From contig CAZKXX010000094.1 in assembly GCA_964556705.1 (NCBI GenBank), positions 1 through 14,937 of the forward strand: DNA of 14,937 bases, in the 5' to 3' direction. Shown in pieces: positions 7,764-14,373 of this stretch; position 1 is the stretch's first letter; each line of letters begins with the position of its first letter. The notes beneath the pieces are model-generated. The model ran no database searches, was not told where the DNA came from, and saw only the letters and a program-made list of their open reading frames with translations. The position numbers were made by a program, and so were the translations under genes. The DNA comes from CAZKXX01 sp964556705 (GTDB lineage Bacteria; Acidobacteriota; Terriglobia; UBA7540).

Positions 7764-7793
7764 TTGACAATATTATGAGCATATGCTCATAAT
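7764..7793 (+). promoter_or_regulatory. Promoter of the UPF0251-receiver-ZIP operon
   Basis: TTGACA (7764-7769), an 18-nt spacer and CATAAT (7788-7793, 5/6). It is followed by GGAGGTGATC (7798-7807), a full-length Shine-Dalgarno sequence, 4 nt before the ATG. The predicted start of transcription falls at or just after 7800, so the leader is very short. The -10 box is buried in the palindrome at 7772-7793. Confidence 0.75.
7772..7793. promoter_or_regulatory. Perfect 22-bp palindrome, likely operator
   Basis: ATTATGAGCAT (7772-7782) is followed directly by its exact reverse complement ATGCTCATAAT (7783-7793). The palindrome fills the spacer between the -35 and -10 boxes and covers the -10, so a protein bound here would block RNA polymerase. 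The adjacent gene encodes a helix-turn-helix protein, so autorepression is the simplest reading. The site is direct observation; the binding protein is inference. Confidence 0.75.
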
Positions 7794-7811
7794 GCCTGGA
7801 GGTGATCGACG

Positions 7812-8318
7812 ATGCCCCGACCGCCCCTCTGCCGGCGGATTGCGCAGCACCCCGAAGCGAGTTACTTCAAGCCGCGCGGCGTCCCGCTCCAGGAACTCGA
7901 GGAGGTCGTCCTGACCGTGGACGAAGTGGAAGCGCTGCGCCTGGCCGACCAGGAGGGGATGTACCAGGATGAGGCGGCGGTGCGCATGAAGATTTCGCGC
8001 CCCACGTTCGGACGGATTGTGGAATCGGCCCGCCGGAAAGTGGCGGAAGCGCTCGTGGAAGGGAAAGCGCTGAGAATCGAGGGAGGGAATTTCGTCATGG
8101 CTGAAATGCGGACTTTTCACTGCAACGATTGCGCTCATACCTGGCAAGAGCCGTTCGGGACCGGGCGTCCGGCGCGCTGCCCGGCGTGCAACAGTCAGGA
8201 CTTCTGTCGCGCCGGGGGTGGGCACGGAAAGGGGCGAGGGTGCCACGGCGGCGGATGCCGTCGGCGCCGGGGCCATTCGCACCGAGCCTCGAAGGAAGAA
8301 GGAGGGGCGGCCGCCTGA
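7812..8318 (+). CDS. UPF0251 (DUF134) DNA-binding regulator with zinc ribbon and Cys/His tail
   Basis: 168 residues, preceded by a full consensus Shine-Dalgarno. The front is a classic UPF0251 protein: MPRPPLCRRI, then a sigma-region-4-like helix-turn-helix (about 35-80) with LTVDEVEALRLAD and ISRPTFGRIVESARRKVAEAL. Residues 100-130 form a zinc ribbon with C104-x2-C107 and C123-x2-C126. The last 38 residues are Gly/Arg-rich with C132, H138, C144, H145, C149, H155 and H157, a plausible second metal-binding site. UPF0251 proteins are generally small predicted DNA-binding regulators; they often carry Gly-rich tails and sit near metal or cofactor genes. Here the gene starts an operon with a receiver protein and a ZIP transporter and lies directly behind a 22-bp palindrome. 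Metal-dependent autorepression is my inference. Confidence 0.9.
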   Translation: MPRPPLCRRIAQHPEASYFKPRGVPLQELEEVVLTVDEVEALRLADQEGMYQDEAAVRMKISRPTFGRIVESARRKVAEALVEGKALRIEGGNFVMAEMRTFHCNDCAHTWQEPFGTGRPARCPACNSQDFCRAGGGHGKGRGCHGGGCRRRRGHSHRASKEEGGAAA

Positions 8319-8392
8319 CTTCTGGAGGGTGGTTCCGCTTCGCAGCGTGCGCCTGCGCGCGCGGAAGAACCTGCAACGGCGGGAGGTGGGCT

Positions 8393-8812
8393 ATGGCGGA
8401 GGAACACGGCCATCGAGCCGGACCGGGAGCGGGAGGAGCGTCTCCGGGGGCGAAAATTCTTGTGGTCGATGAGGACCTGCGCGACGCGTGTGAATACTGT
8501 TCCATGCTTCGCAGGCGCGGCTACGAGGTGCAATGCGTCTGTTCATATGCCCGAGGCGCCGCCTGCGTGTGGAATGATCCCGTTGATCTGGTCATCGTGA
8601 ATCAGGGGAGTCCGGCTTTTGAGGGGCGCTGCGTGGTGGAACGCGCGATCGAGAAGGACCGCCACACGCCGGTGCTGGTGCTGGCCCGCAGCGCGGACAT
8701 GAACTGCTACCTGGATGCGATGCAGTTGGGCGCCTTCGATTACCTGGAGAAGCCGGTCACGGCCGGAGAAATTCTGAAGCTCGTGACGACCCACGTGCGT
8801 GGCCGGAATTAA
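8393..8812 (+). CDS. Stand-alone receiver-like protein without phosphoacceptor aspartate, Cys-rich
   Basis: 139 residues from ATG 8393, which follows GGAGGT by 5 nt; the frame is open further upstream but only in another frame's coding region. The fold is that of a response-regulator receiver: KILVVDEDLRD supplies the acidic pair (D26, E27, D28), PVLVLARSAD the fourth strand and YLEKPV the conserved lysine (K120). However, the phosphoacceptor position in DLVIVNQGSP is Asn70 instead of Asp, and the switch Thr/Ser is Ala98. There is no output domain. It has seven cysteines (33, 36, 48, 50, 58, 80, 105), including CxxC and CxC pairs, which is unusual for this fold. It cannot be phosphorylated in the normal way; redox or metal sensing is possible. 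It lies 74 nt after the regulator gene and 2 nt before the transporter gene. Confidence 0.8.
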   Translation: MAEEHGHRAGPGAGGASPGAKILVVDEDLRDACEYCSMLRRRGYEVQCVCSYARGAACVWNDPVDLVIVNQGSPAFEGRCVVERAIEKDRHTPVLVLARSADMNCYLDAMQLGAFDYLEKPVTAGEILKLVTTHVRGRN

Positions 8813-8814
8813 AC

Positions 8815-9567
8815 GTGGCGATGCCGATTCTCGGCTGGATCGTTCTTTTCAGCTTGCTGGGCAGTCTGGGTGTTGTGTTGGGGGCGGCGGGCCTGCTCCT
8901 TTCCGGCGAAGGGAGGCGCCGCCTGCTCCCCGCCCTCGTCAGCTTCGCGGTCGGGACGTTGCTGGGCGCGGCCTTCCTGGGGATGCTGCCCCGCGCGCTG
9001 AACAGCGCGGGCGCCCAGGCGGTGCTCACCACGACGCTCTTCGGCCTCATCCTCTTTTTCGTTCTGGAGAAATGGGTCCTCTGGCGGCACTGCCACGAAG
9101 CGGAGTGTGACATCCACTCTTCGGCGGGAGCGCTGATTCTGGCGGGGGATGCGTTCCACAACTTTGTGGATGGCTTCGCGATTGCCGCGGCGTTCCTGGC
9201 CTCGATTCCGCTGGGAATTTCCACGTCGCTGGCGGTGATCGCCCACGAAGTGCCCCAGGAGCTGGGCGATTTCGCCATCCTGCTGGAGAGCGGCTACGCG
9301 CGAGGCCGCGCGCTGCTCTACAACCTGCTGTCCAGCGCCGCAACGTTGCCCGGCGCCCTGATCGCTTACTTCTTCCTTTCGGGAATGTCCCGCCTGGTCC
9401 CCTACATCCTCGCCCTATCGGCCGCGAGCTTCATTTATATCGCCGCCGCCGACCTGATTCCGGGTTTGCACCGGCGCGCCAGCAGGCGGGCAGGCTTGGA
9501 GCAGATCGCTTTAATCCTGGGCGGAATCGCAACGATCTGGTTAATCGGCAAAGTCAGCGCCGGCTGA
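8815..9567 (+). CDS. ZIP family divalent metal transporter
   Basis: About 250 residues with eight hydrophobic segments, the usual ZIP layout. The metal pathway motifs are intact: HNFVDG in helix 4 (H115, N116, D119) and HEVPQE in helix 5 (H144, E145, E149). The loop before helix 4 is rich in possible ligands (R91-HCHEAECDIH-101), as in the variable His-rich loops of this family. It would move zinc, iron or a similar ion into the cytoplasm; which ion cannot be told. The start is GTG 8815, or ATG 8821, only 2-8 nt after the receiver gene with no clear ribosome-binding site, so translation is probably coupled. Last gene of the operon led by the UPF0251 regulator, which makes it the likely regulated output. 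Confidence 0.9.
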   Translation: MAMPILGWIVLFSLLGSLGVVLGAAGLLLSGEGRRRLLPALVSFAVGTLLGAAFLGMLPRALNSAGAQAVLTTTLFGLILFFVLEKWVLWRHCHEAECDIHSSAGALILAGDAFHNFVDGFAIAAAFLASIPLGISTSLAVIAHEVPQELGDFAILLESGYARGRALLYNLLSSAATLPGALIAYFFLSGMSRLVPYILALSAASFIYIAAADLIPGLHRRASRRAGLEQIALILGGIATIWLIGKVSAG

Positions 9568-9587
9568 GCGCGGCGGGCGAGATGCTA

Positions 9588-9639
9588 ATTTCCATTTTCT
9601 AATTTCCAGTTTCCTCGCCACGGACCACGGACAAAGGAC
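9588..9639 (+). repeat. Dispersed 52-bp repeat, copy B
   Basis: About 83% identical to the minus strand of 7551-7602. It sits just past the ZIP gene stop, in the 126-bp gap before the convergent gpmA. The first half contains ctaatttcca twice, so it is partly self-repetitive. Confidence 0.7.
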
Positions 9640-9693
9640 TACCGACCAGGGACGAAGAATAAGATCCCGTCCCGCTTTAGCCCTCAAAGCACC

Positions 9694-10443
9694 TCAGCTC
9701 TTCTTCTTCGCCTGCTCGGCGACGGCTTTCGCGGCGCGCTTCACCGCTTCCGGGTCGCCCAGGTAGTAGTGCTTCAGCGGCTTCAGTTCATCGTCGAGTT
9801 CATAGACGAGCGGAATGCCCGTGGGAATATTCAGCCCCACAATTTCCTCATCGGAGACCTTGTCGAGGTACTTGACGAGCCCGCGCAGGCTGTTGCCGTG
9901 CGCGCAGACGATGACGCGCCGGCCCGACCTCACCGCGGGCGCGATGACCTCGTGCCAGTAGGGAAGCGTGCGTTCGATCGTGTCCTTCAGACACTCCGAG
10001 AGCGGCAGTTCTTGCGGCTTCAAGTCGGCGTAGCGCGGGTCCTTGCCGGGGAAGCGGTCGTCGTCGGGGGTGAGGGCCGGCGGAGGCGTGTCGTAACTCC
10101 GCCGCCAGACGAGCACCTGGTCGTCACCGTATTTCTCCGCGGTCTGAGCCTTGTTCAGTCCCTGGAGCGCGCCGTAGTGCCGTTCGTTCAGCCGCCAGTG
10201 TTTGTATTCGGGAATCCACATCAGGTCCATTTCTTCCAGCGCCAGCCAGAGCGTCAGGATCGCGCGCTTCAGGACCGACGTGTAGGCGACGTCGAAGACG
10301 AACCCTTCCTTCCTTAGTACGCGGCCTGCTTCGCGCGCTTCGGTGACGCCTTTTTCGCTCAGTCCGACGTCCGTCCAGCCGGTGAAAAGGTTTTCCTTGT
10401 TCCACACGCTTTCGCCGTGACGCAATAAGACGACTTTGTGCAT
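9694..10443 (-). CDS. gpmA: 2,3-bisphosphoglycerate-dependent phosphoglycerate mutase
   Basis: 249 residues, the normal GpmA length. It interconverts 3- and 2-phosphoglycerate in glycolysis and gluconeogenesis, in the cytoplasm. The phosphohistidine motif is LLRHGES with H9; E87 (NERHYGALQGLNK) and H182 (CAHGNSLRG) complete the active site, and the FTGWTDVGLSEKG segment is diagnostic of this subfamily. The start at ATG 10443 gives MHKVVLLRHGE; a GGGAGGAAG ribosome-binding site lies upstream. The frame is open further upstream but has no homology there. The C-terminus ends in a Lys/Ala-rich tail. It follows alaS by 101 nt in the same direction; the gap contains AT-rich, repeat-like spacer sequence. 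Confidence 0.96.
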   Translation of the reverse strand: MHKVVLLRHGESVWNKENLFTGWTDVGLSEKGVTEAREAGRVLRKEGFVFDVAYTSVLKRAILTLWLALEEMDLMWIPEYKHWRLNERHYGALQGLNKAQTAEKYGDDQVLVWRRSYDTPPPALTPDDDRFPGKDPRYADLKPQELPLSECLKDTIERTLPYWHEVIAPAVRSGRRVIVCAHGNSLRGLVKYLDKVSDEEIVGLNIPTGIPLVYELDDELKPLKHYYLGDPEAVKRAAKAVAEQAKKKS

Positions 10444-10544
10444 GAGTGCCGCTTCCTCCCTTAGAAATCTTGAATCTGGAATTTGAAATCTCTTGCTAAA
10501 CCTCGCCGGCCTCCATACCAAATCAGGGCGGGGACGAAGCGCCG

Positions 10545-13325
10545 CTACAGCATCTTCTCCACAATTCCCGGCACTGCCGCGAGCGATTCGTCGAGTTTGG
10601 AGGGATTTTTCCCGCCCGCTTCGGCCAGATCTTTCCGTCCGCCGCCCGAGCCTTCCAGAATCGCCGCCGCGGCTTTGACGATCTTTCCCGCGTCGAGCTT
10701 GTTCGTCAGGTCTTTGGTGACCGCCGCGACCAGCGCCACGTTCCCGTCCGTGACGCTCCCGAGCACGATCACGCCCGAGCCGAGTTTGGGCCGGAGGTTA
10801 TCCACCATCTGACGCATCGCCGCGCGGTCCATCGCCTCGACGTGCGCCGAAAGCACGCGCACGCCCTTCACGTCCGTCGCCCGGTCGAGCAAATCGCCCG
10901 CCTGCGCCGCCGCGCGCTTCATGTGCTGCGCTTCAAGCTGCTTGCGCAGCTTCTTTTCGGACTCCGCCAGCTTCTCGGCCGCCTGAAGAAGTTCGTCGGG
11001 CTTTGCGCGCAAGGTTTCGCCAAGTAGCGCCAGCGTCTCGCTGGCTTTCCGAAGGTGTTCGATCACGCCTTCGCCCGTCAGCGCTTCGATGCGGCGCGTG
11101 CCCGCGGCCACGCTCCCTTCGCTGACCACTTTGAAGAGCCCGATCTGCCCCGTGTGCCGGACGTGCGTCCCGCCGCAGAGTTCCTTTGAAAAACTTCCGT
11201 CCGCAATGGAGACGACGCGGACCGTGTCGCCGTATTTTTCGCCGAAGAGCGCCATCGCGCCGGAGTTGACGGCCGCATCGAGGTCCATGACCTCCGTGTT
11301 CACCGGTTCGTCCGTCAGGATGTGCTCGTTCACCAGGTCTTCGATGTCGAGCAGGTCCTGCTCGTCGAGCGCGGCGTAATGCGAGAAGTCGAAGCGCAGG
11401 CGGTCCGGCGCGACGAGCGAGCCCGCCTGCTTGACGTGAGTCCCGAGCGTCGTCCGCAGCGCCGCGTGCAGCAGGTGCGTCGCCGTGTGGTTCCGCCGGA
11501 TGCGGTCGCGGCGCTCGGCGTCCACGATGGCCGTAACAACATCTCCGACCGCGAGCTTTTCGCGAGCGACGGCTTTGTGAACGATCAGGCCGCTCACGGG
11601 ATAGTACGTATCGCGCACGTGCGCCACTTCGAGCGAGTCGCCCGGCGCCATCAGGTGGCCGACGTCGCCCACCTGCCCGCCCGCTTCGGCGTAAAACGGC
11701 GTGTGGTCGAGCACGATTTCGACTTCCTCTCCCGGCTTCGCTGCGTTCACCGACTGCCCGTGGCGAATCAGCGCGACGATGCGGCAGTCGGCAGAAGTTG
11801 TCTGCTTGTAGCCGTCAAACGCCGGCTTGTGCTTTTCCGCCAGCTCGCGATAGACGGGCGCGGCGGTTTTCTTCTCGGCGCCTTTCCAGGAGGCCCGCGC
11901 CCGCAACCGTTGGGCCGCCATCTCCTCGTTGTACCCCTCACGGTCAACGCCCAATCCGTATATCCTAACGAGGCCCTCTACGAAATCCGGTCGAAGGCCG
12001 AATGTGTCGTGAAGTTCGAACAGGTCATCCCCGCTAATCCACTTAGTTCCCTCTGGCGGGTTGTCCCACGATTTCATTGTAGTGACAACTGGAGGAAAGA
12101 CCGAAGATACGTCGTCGCCGTGCCTGGCATGATGGTCTTTCCAATGATCAAATGTCGTAACGCGACCATCGTCAAAGATGACGAAAGCTTTGTCCAATCG
12201 CTGCAATCCCACTTTTACCGTGTGCGCGTACTTCTCCTCCTCAATCTTGATGGCCTTGGCGATGTGGTGCTCGTGTTCGAGAAGTTCAGGGTAGGGTTCC
12301 TTCATCATCTGGACGACCTGGCCGGCCATCTTGAAGAGGAACGGCTCATTCAGCCCGAGCGTCTGACCGTGGTAGAGCGCGCGGCGCAGGATGAGGCGTA
12401 GGACGTATCCTCGTCCCTCGTTCGAGGGCAGGACGCCGTCGGAAATCAGAAACGTTGCGGCGCGCGCGTGGTCGGCGATGATGCGAAGCGAAACGTCGGT
12501 GTCATGATTCGCCCCGTACTCGACGTTGGCGAGCGACGCGGCTTCGTCAATCAGCGGACGGAACAAGTCCGTATCGAAGTTCGAAAGTTTGCCCTGCAAA
12601 ACCGCCGCGAGGCGCTCGAGCCCGGCGCCGGTATCGATCGAAGGGCGGGGAAGCGGCGTGAGAGCGCCGCTTTCGTCGCGGTTGAACTGCATGAAGACGA
12701 GGTTCCAGAGTTCGACGTAGCGCCCGCAGTCGTCGGGGCAGGGAAAGGGACACTCCTTGTGGCCGAGTTCGCTCGCCGCCGGCCCCAGGTCGTAGTGAAT
12801 TTCCGAGCACGGCCCGCAGGGGCCGGTCTCACCCATCTGCCAGAAGTTGTCCTTCTCGTCGCAACGCACGATGCGCGCGCGTTCGACGCCCGCCTCGCGC
12901 GCCCAGATTTCCTCGGCTTCGTCGTCCTCGCGGAAGACCGTGATGTAGAGCTTGTCCTTGGGAATTCCGAACCAGTCCGGCGAGGTCACGAGTTCCCACG
13001 CCCAGGCGATGGCTTCCTCCTTGAAATAATCGCCGAAGGAAAAATTCCCGAGCATTTCGAAAAACGTATGATGGCGGCGCGTGCGGCCGACCTGTTCGAG
13101 GTCGTTGTGCTTGCCGCCCGCCCGGACGCACTTCTGGCAGGATGCGGCGCGCGCGTAGTCGCGCTTCTCGCGGCCCAGGAAGACGTCTTTGAACTGGTTC
13201 ATCCCGGCGTTCGAGAAGAGCAGCGTCGGGTCGTTCGCCGGCACGAGCGAGGAGGAACGCACCACGCGATGCCCGCGCGCTTCAAAGAAGTCCAGGAATT
13301 TCCTGCGAATGTCGATGGTTTTCAT
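10545..13325 (-). CDS. alaS: Alanine-tRNA ligase
   Basis: 926 residues, against about 875 for the usual bacterial enzyme. It charges tRNA-Ala and clears mischarged Ser/Gly. In order: class II catalytic core (1-250) with SNAGMNQFKDVFLG and HHTFFEMLGNFSFGDYFK; the tRNA-recognition helical domain (to about 480); the editing domain with HTATH (H613, H617) and CGGTH (C717, H721), whose metal ligands are intact; and a C-terminal DHHA1-type domain with GSGGGRKDLAEAGG. Residues of about 381-430 are an extra segment inserted before the conserved DLFELHDTFG, and the DNA there is much less G+C-rich. The start ATG 13325 gives the standard MKTIDIRRKFLDFFE. It lies downstream of recX, a common arrangement, with the broken four-helix gene between them. 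Confidence 0.96.
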   Translation of the reverse strand: MKTIDIRRKFLDFFEARGHRVVRSSSLVPANDPTLLFSNAGMNQFKDVFLGREKRDYARAASCQKCVRAGGKHNDLEQVGRTRRHHTFFEMLGNFSFGDYFKEEAIAWAWELVTSPDWFGIPKDKLYITVFREDDEAEEIWAREAGVERARIVRCDEKDNFWQMGETGPCGPCSEIHYDLGPAASELGHKECPFPCPDDCGRYVELWNLVFMQFNRDESGALTPLPRPSIDTGAGLERLAAVLQGKLSNFDTDLFRPLIDEAASLANVEYGANHDTDVSLRIIADHARAATFLISDGVLPSNEGRGYVLRLILRRALYHGQTLGLNEPFLFKMAGQVVQMMKEPYPELLEHEHHIAKAIKIEEEKYAHTVKVGLQRLDKAFVIFDDGRVTTFDHWKDHHARHGDDVSSVFPPVVTTMKSWDNPPEGTKWISGDDLFELHDTFGLRPDFVEGLVRIYGLGVDREGYNEEMAAQRLRARASWKGAEKKTAAPVYRELAEKHKPAFDGYKQTTSADCRIVALIRHGQSVNAAKPGEEVEIVLDHTPFYAEAGGQVGDVGHLMAPGDSLEVAHVRDTYYPVSGLIVHKAVAREKLAVGDVVTAIVDAERRDRIRRNHTATHLLHAALRTTLGTHVKQAGSLVAPDRLRFDFSHYAALDEQDLLDIEDLVNEHILTDEPVNTEVMDLDAAVNSGAMALFGEKYGDTVRVVSIADGSFSKELCGGTHVRHTGQIGLFKVVSEGSVAAGTRRIEALTGEGVIEHLRKASETLALLGETLRAKPDELLQAAEKLAESEKKLRKQLEAQHMKRAAAQAGDLLDRATDVKGVRVLSAHVEAMDRAAMRQMVDNLRPKLGSGVIVLGSVTDGNVALVAAVTKDLTNKLDAGKIVKAAAAILEGSGGGRKDLAEAGGKNPSKLDESLAAVPGIVEKML

Positions 13326-13354
13326 TTCCGCGTTCGGTCCGCCAATCTGAAATT

Positions 13355-13379
13355 ATGAATTCTGAATTATGAATTATGA
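13355..13379 (+). repeat. 25-bp inverted repeat, left arm
   Basis: A perfect reverse complement of 13822-13846. AT-rich (atgaattctgaattatgaa...). It marks the downstream edge of the four-helix-bundle gene, and the downstream frame ends within it. Confidence 0.8.
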
Positions 13380-13825
13380 GGTGCAAGCCCTCGGGGACGG
13401 ATTGAGTCGCGCGACTTGCGTTTGGTGCTCACAATGATTGACGTAATCACAGAGAGCATTTCTTCAGTTTCACGGACAAGAGGTTAAAGCCGTCTCCGGG
13501 GAACAAGGTCGGATTCCCCCAAGATCCGCAGCCAGTACGAGCTCTCCCTGGCTTCCTTTTGCGCGATTCCGAGCTTGTGAACAAAATCTGCGCGGCTCTC
13601 TGCCGACTGTGCTTCTTCAATATTCGCTCCAATCGAGCACGCAGCTCTGAGGAACTGTTTGCCGACAATCCATCCCGCGCCATCCTTCTGCTTTTGGAGA
13701 AACTGATAAAGCTTGACTGCTCGAACAGAATACACAAACGAACGCGCTCGAACATCTCGCGGCGACTCTCCCGCTGAATCGCGACCCCCCGTGGATGCTG
13801 CGGAACCCGCAGGGTTTTCATTCAT
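13367..13825 (-). pseudogene. Four-helix-bundle (23S rRNA-intervening-sequence type) protein, interrupted by an in-frame stop
   Basis: From ATG 13825 the frame codes 113 residues with the family signature: FVYSVRAVKLYQFL, then QFLRAACSIGANIEEAQSAES, then FVHKLGIAQKEARESSYWLRIL. It then hits TAA at 13484-13486. The same frame continues past that stop as PLVRETEEMLSVITSIIV, which matches the expected fourth helix of this family, and ends at 13367. A single base change therefore seems to have cut off the last helix; a sequencing error or readthrough would look the same. The family occurs inside 23S rRNA insertions and also as free genes of unknown function. The gene lies between recX and alaS and is framed by 25-bp perfect inverted repeats, which suggests it was inserted. 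The first 28 residues are a non-conserved extension. Confidence 0.75.
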
Positions 13826-13846
13826 AATTCATAATTCAGAATTCAT
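13822..13846 (-). repeat. 25-bp inverted repeat, right arm
   Basis: Partner of 13355-13379, identical over 25 bp in inverted orientation. It overlaps the presumed start codon of the four-helix-bundle gene and lies 10 nt from the end of recX. Confidence 0.8.
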
Positions 13847-13856
13847 CGCTCGACCC

Positions 13857-14363
13857 TCACGCGGATTCCTCCGGCTCCAGTGAAACGAGGTCGACGTCTT
13901 CGGCGACAGGGCGGAGTTCCGGCCGGGCGCGCACCGCTTTCATGATATCACCGGCGCGGAATCCGCGGCGCAGGAGGCTCTGGCAAATCGAATGGAGTTT
14001 ACGCTCGGTGACGGGGAGCTTGACGGAACGCAATTTTCGGTCGAGCGCGGTTTCGAGCAGCGCGCGCTCGTCGGTTTCTTCGTAGGCCGCGCGCAGAGCG
14101 GGCTCGATCACCCTGTAGTCCACGAGCTTGGATTTCAATTCGCGCCGGACGCGGAACCGTCCGAAGGCGCGGTTACGGGCGAGCGAGGAGGCGACGTGCT
14201 CGGCGAACTTGCGGTCGTCGAGGTAGCCGAGCTCGCGCAGGCGCGCCACGGCCGCGCGCACTTCCGCCGTAGCTCCGAATTTCCTTTCCAATGCCCGGCG
14301 AAGCTCGGCGACCGAGTAGGGGCGCCGGGCGAGCATCCGCAGCCCGGCGTTCAGGGGGTCCAC
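13857..14363 (-). CDS. recX: RecX family regulatory protein
   Basis: RecX binds RecA filaments and restrains recombination. The protein shows the family's helical repeats: LARRPYSVAELRRALERKFG near the N-terminus, LRELGYLDDRKFAEHVASSLARNRAFG, then RRELKSKLVDYRVIEPAL and a third repeat with LLRRGFRAGDIMKAV. I use GTG 14363 (168 residues), which starts 10 nt after the pilT stop. ATG 14420 is also in frame and would add 19 residues that overlap pilT and show no likeness to RecX; neither has a strong ribosome-binding site. No recA is visible in the window. The neighbouring alaS downstream fits the usual recX-alaS order, with an inserted gene in between. Confidence 0.88.
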   Translation of the reverse strand: MDPLNAGLRMLARRPYSVAELRRALERKFGATAEVRAAVARLRELGYLDDRKFAEHVASSLARNRAFGRFRVRRELKSKLVDYRVIEPALRAAYEETDERALLETALDRKLRSVKLPVTERKLHSICQSLLRRGFRAGDIMKAVRARPELRPVAEDVDLVSLEPEESA

Positions 14364-14373
14364 GGGAGCGGTC

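Noticed and set aside
12468..13358. Plus-strand frame of 296 codons opposite alaS
   Set aside because: It is antisense to the conserved AlaRS catalytic core; long antisense frames are common in G+C-rich genes.
13447..13821. Alternative minus-strand frame over the four-helix-bundle gene
   Set aside because: The family signature lies in the other frame (ATG 13825); this one has no recognisable motif and is basic and low-complexity.
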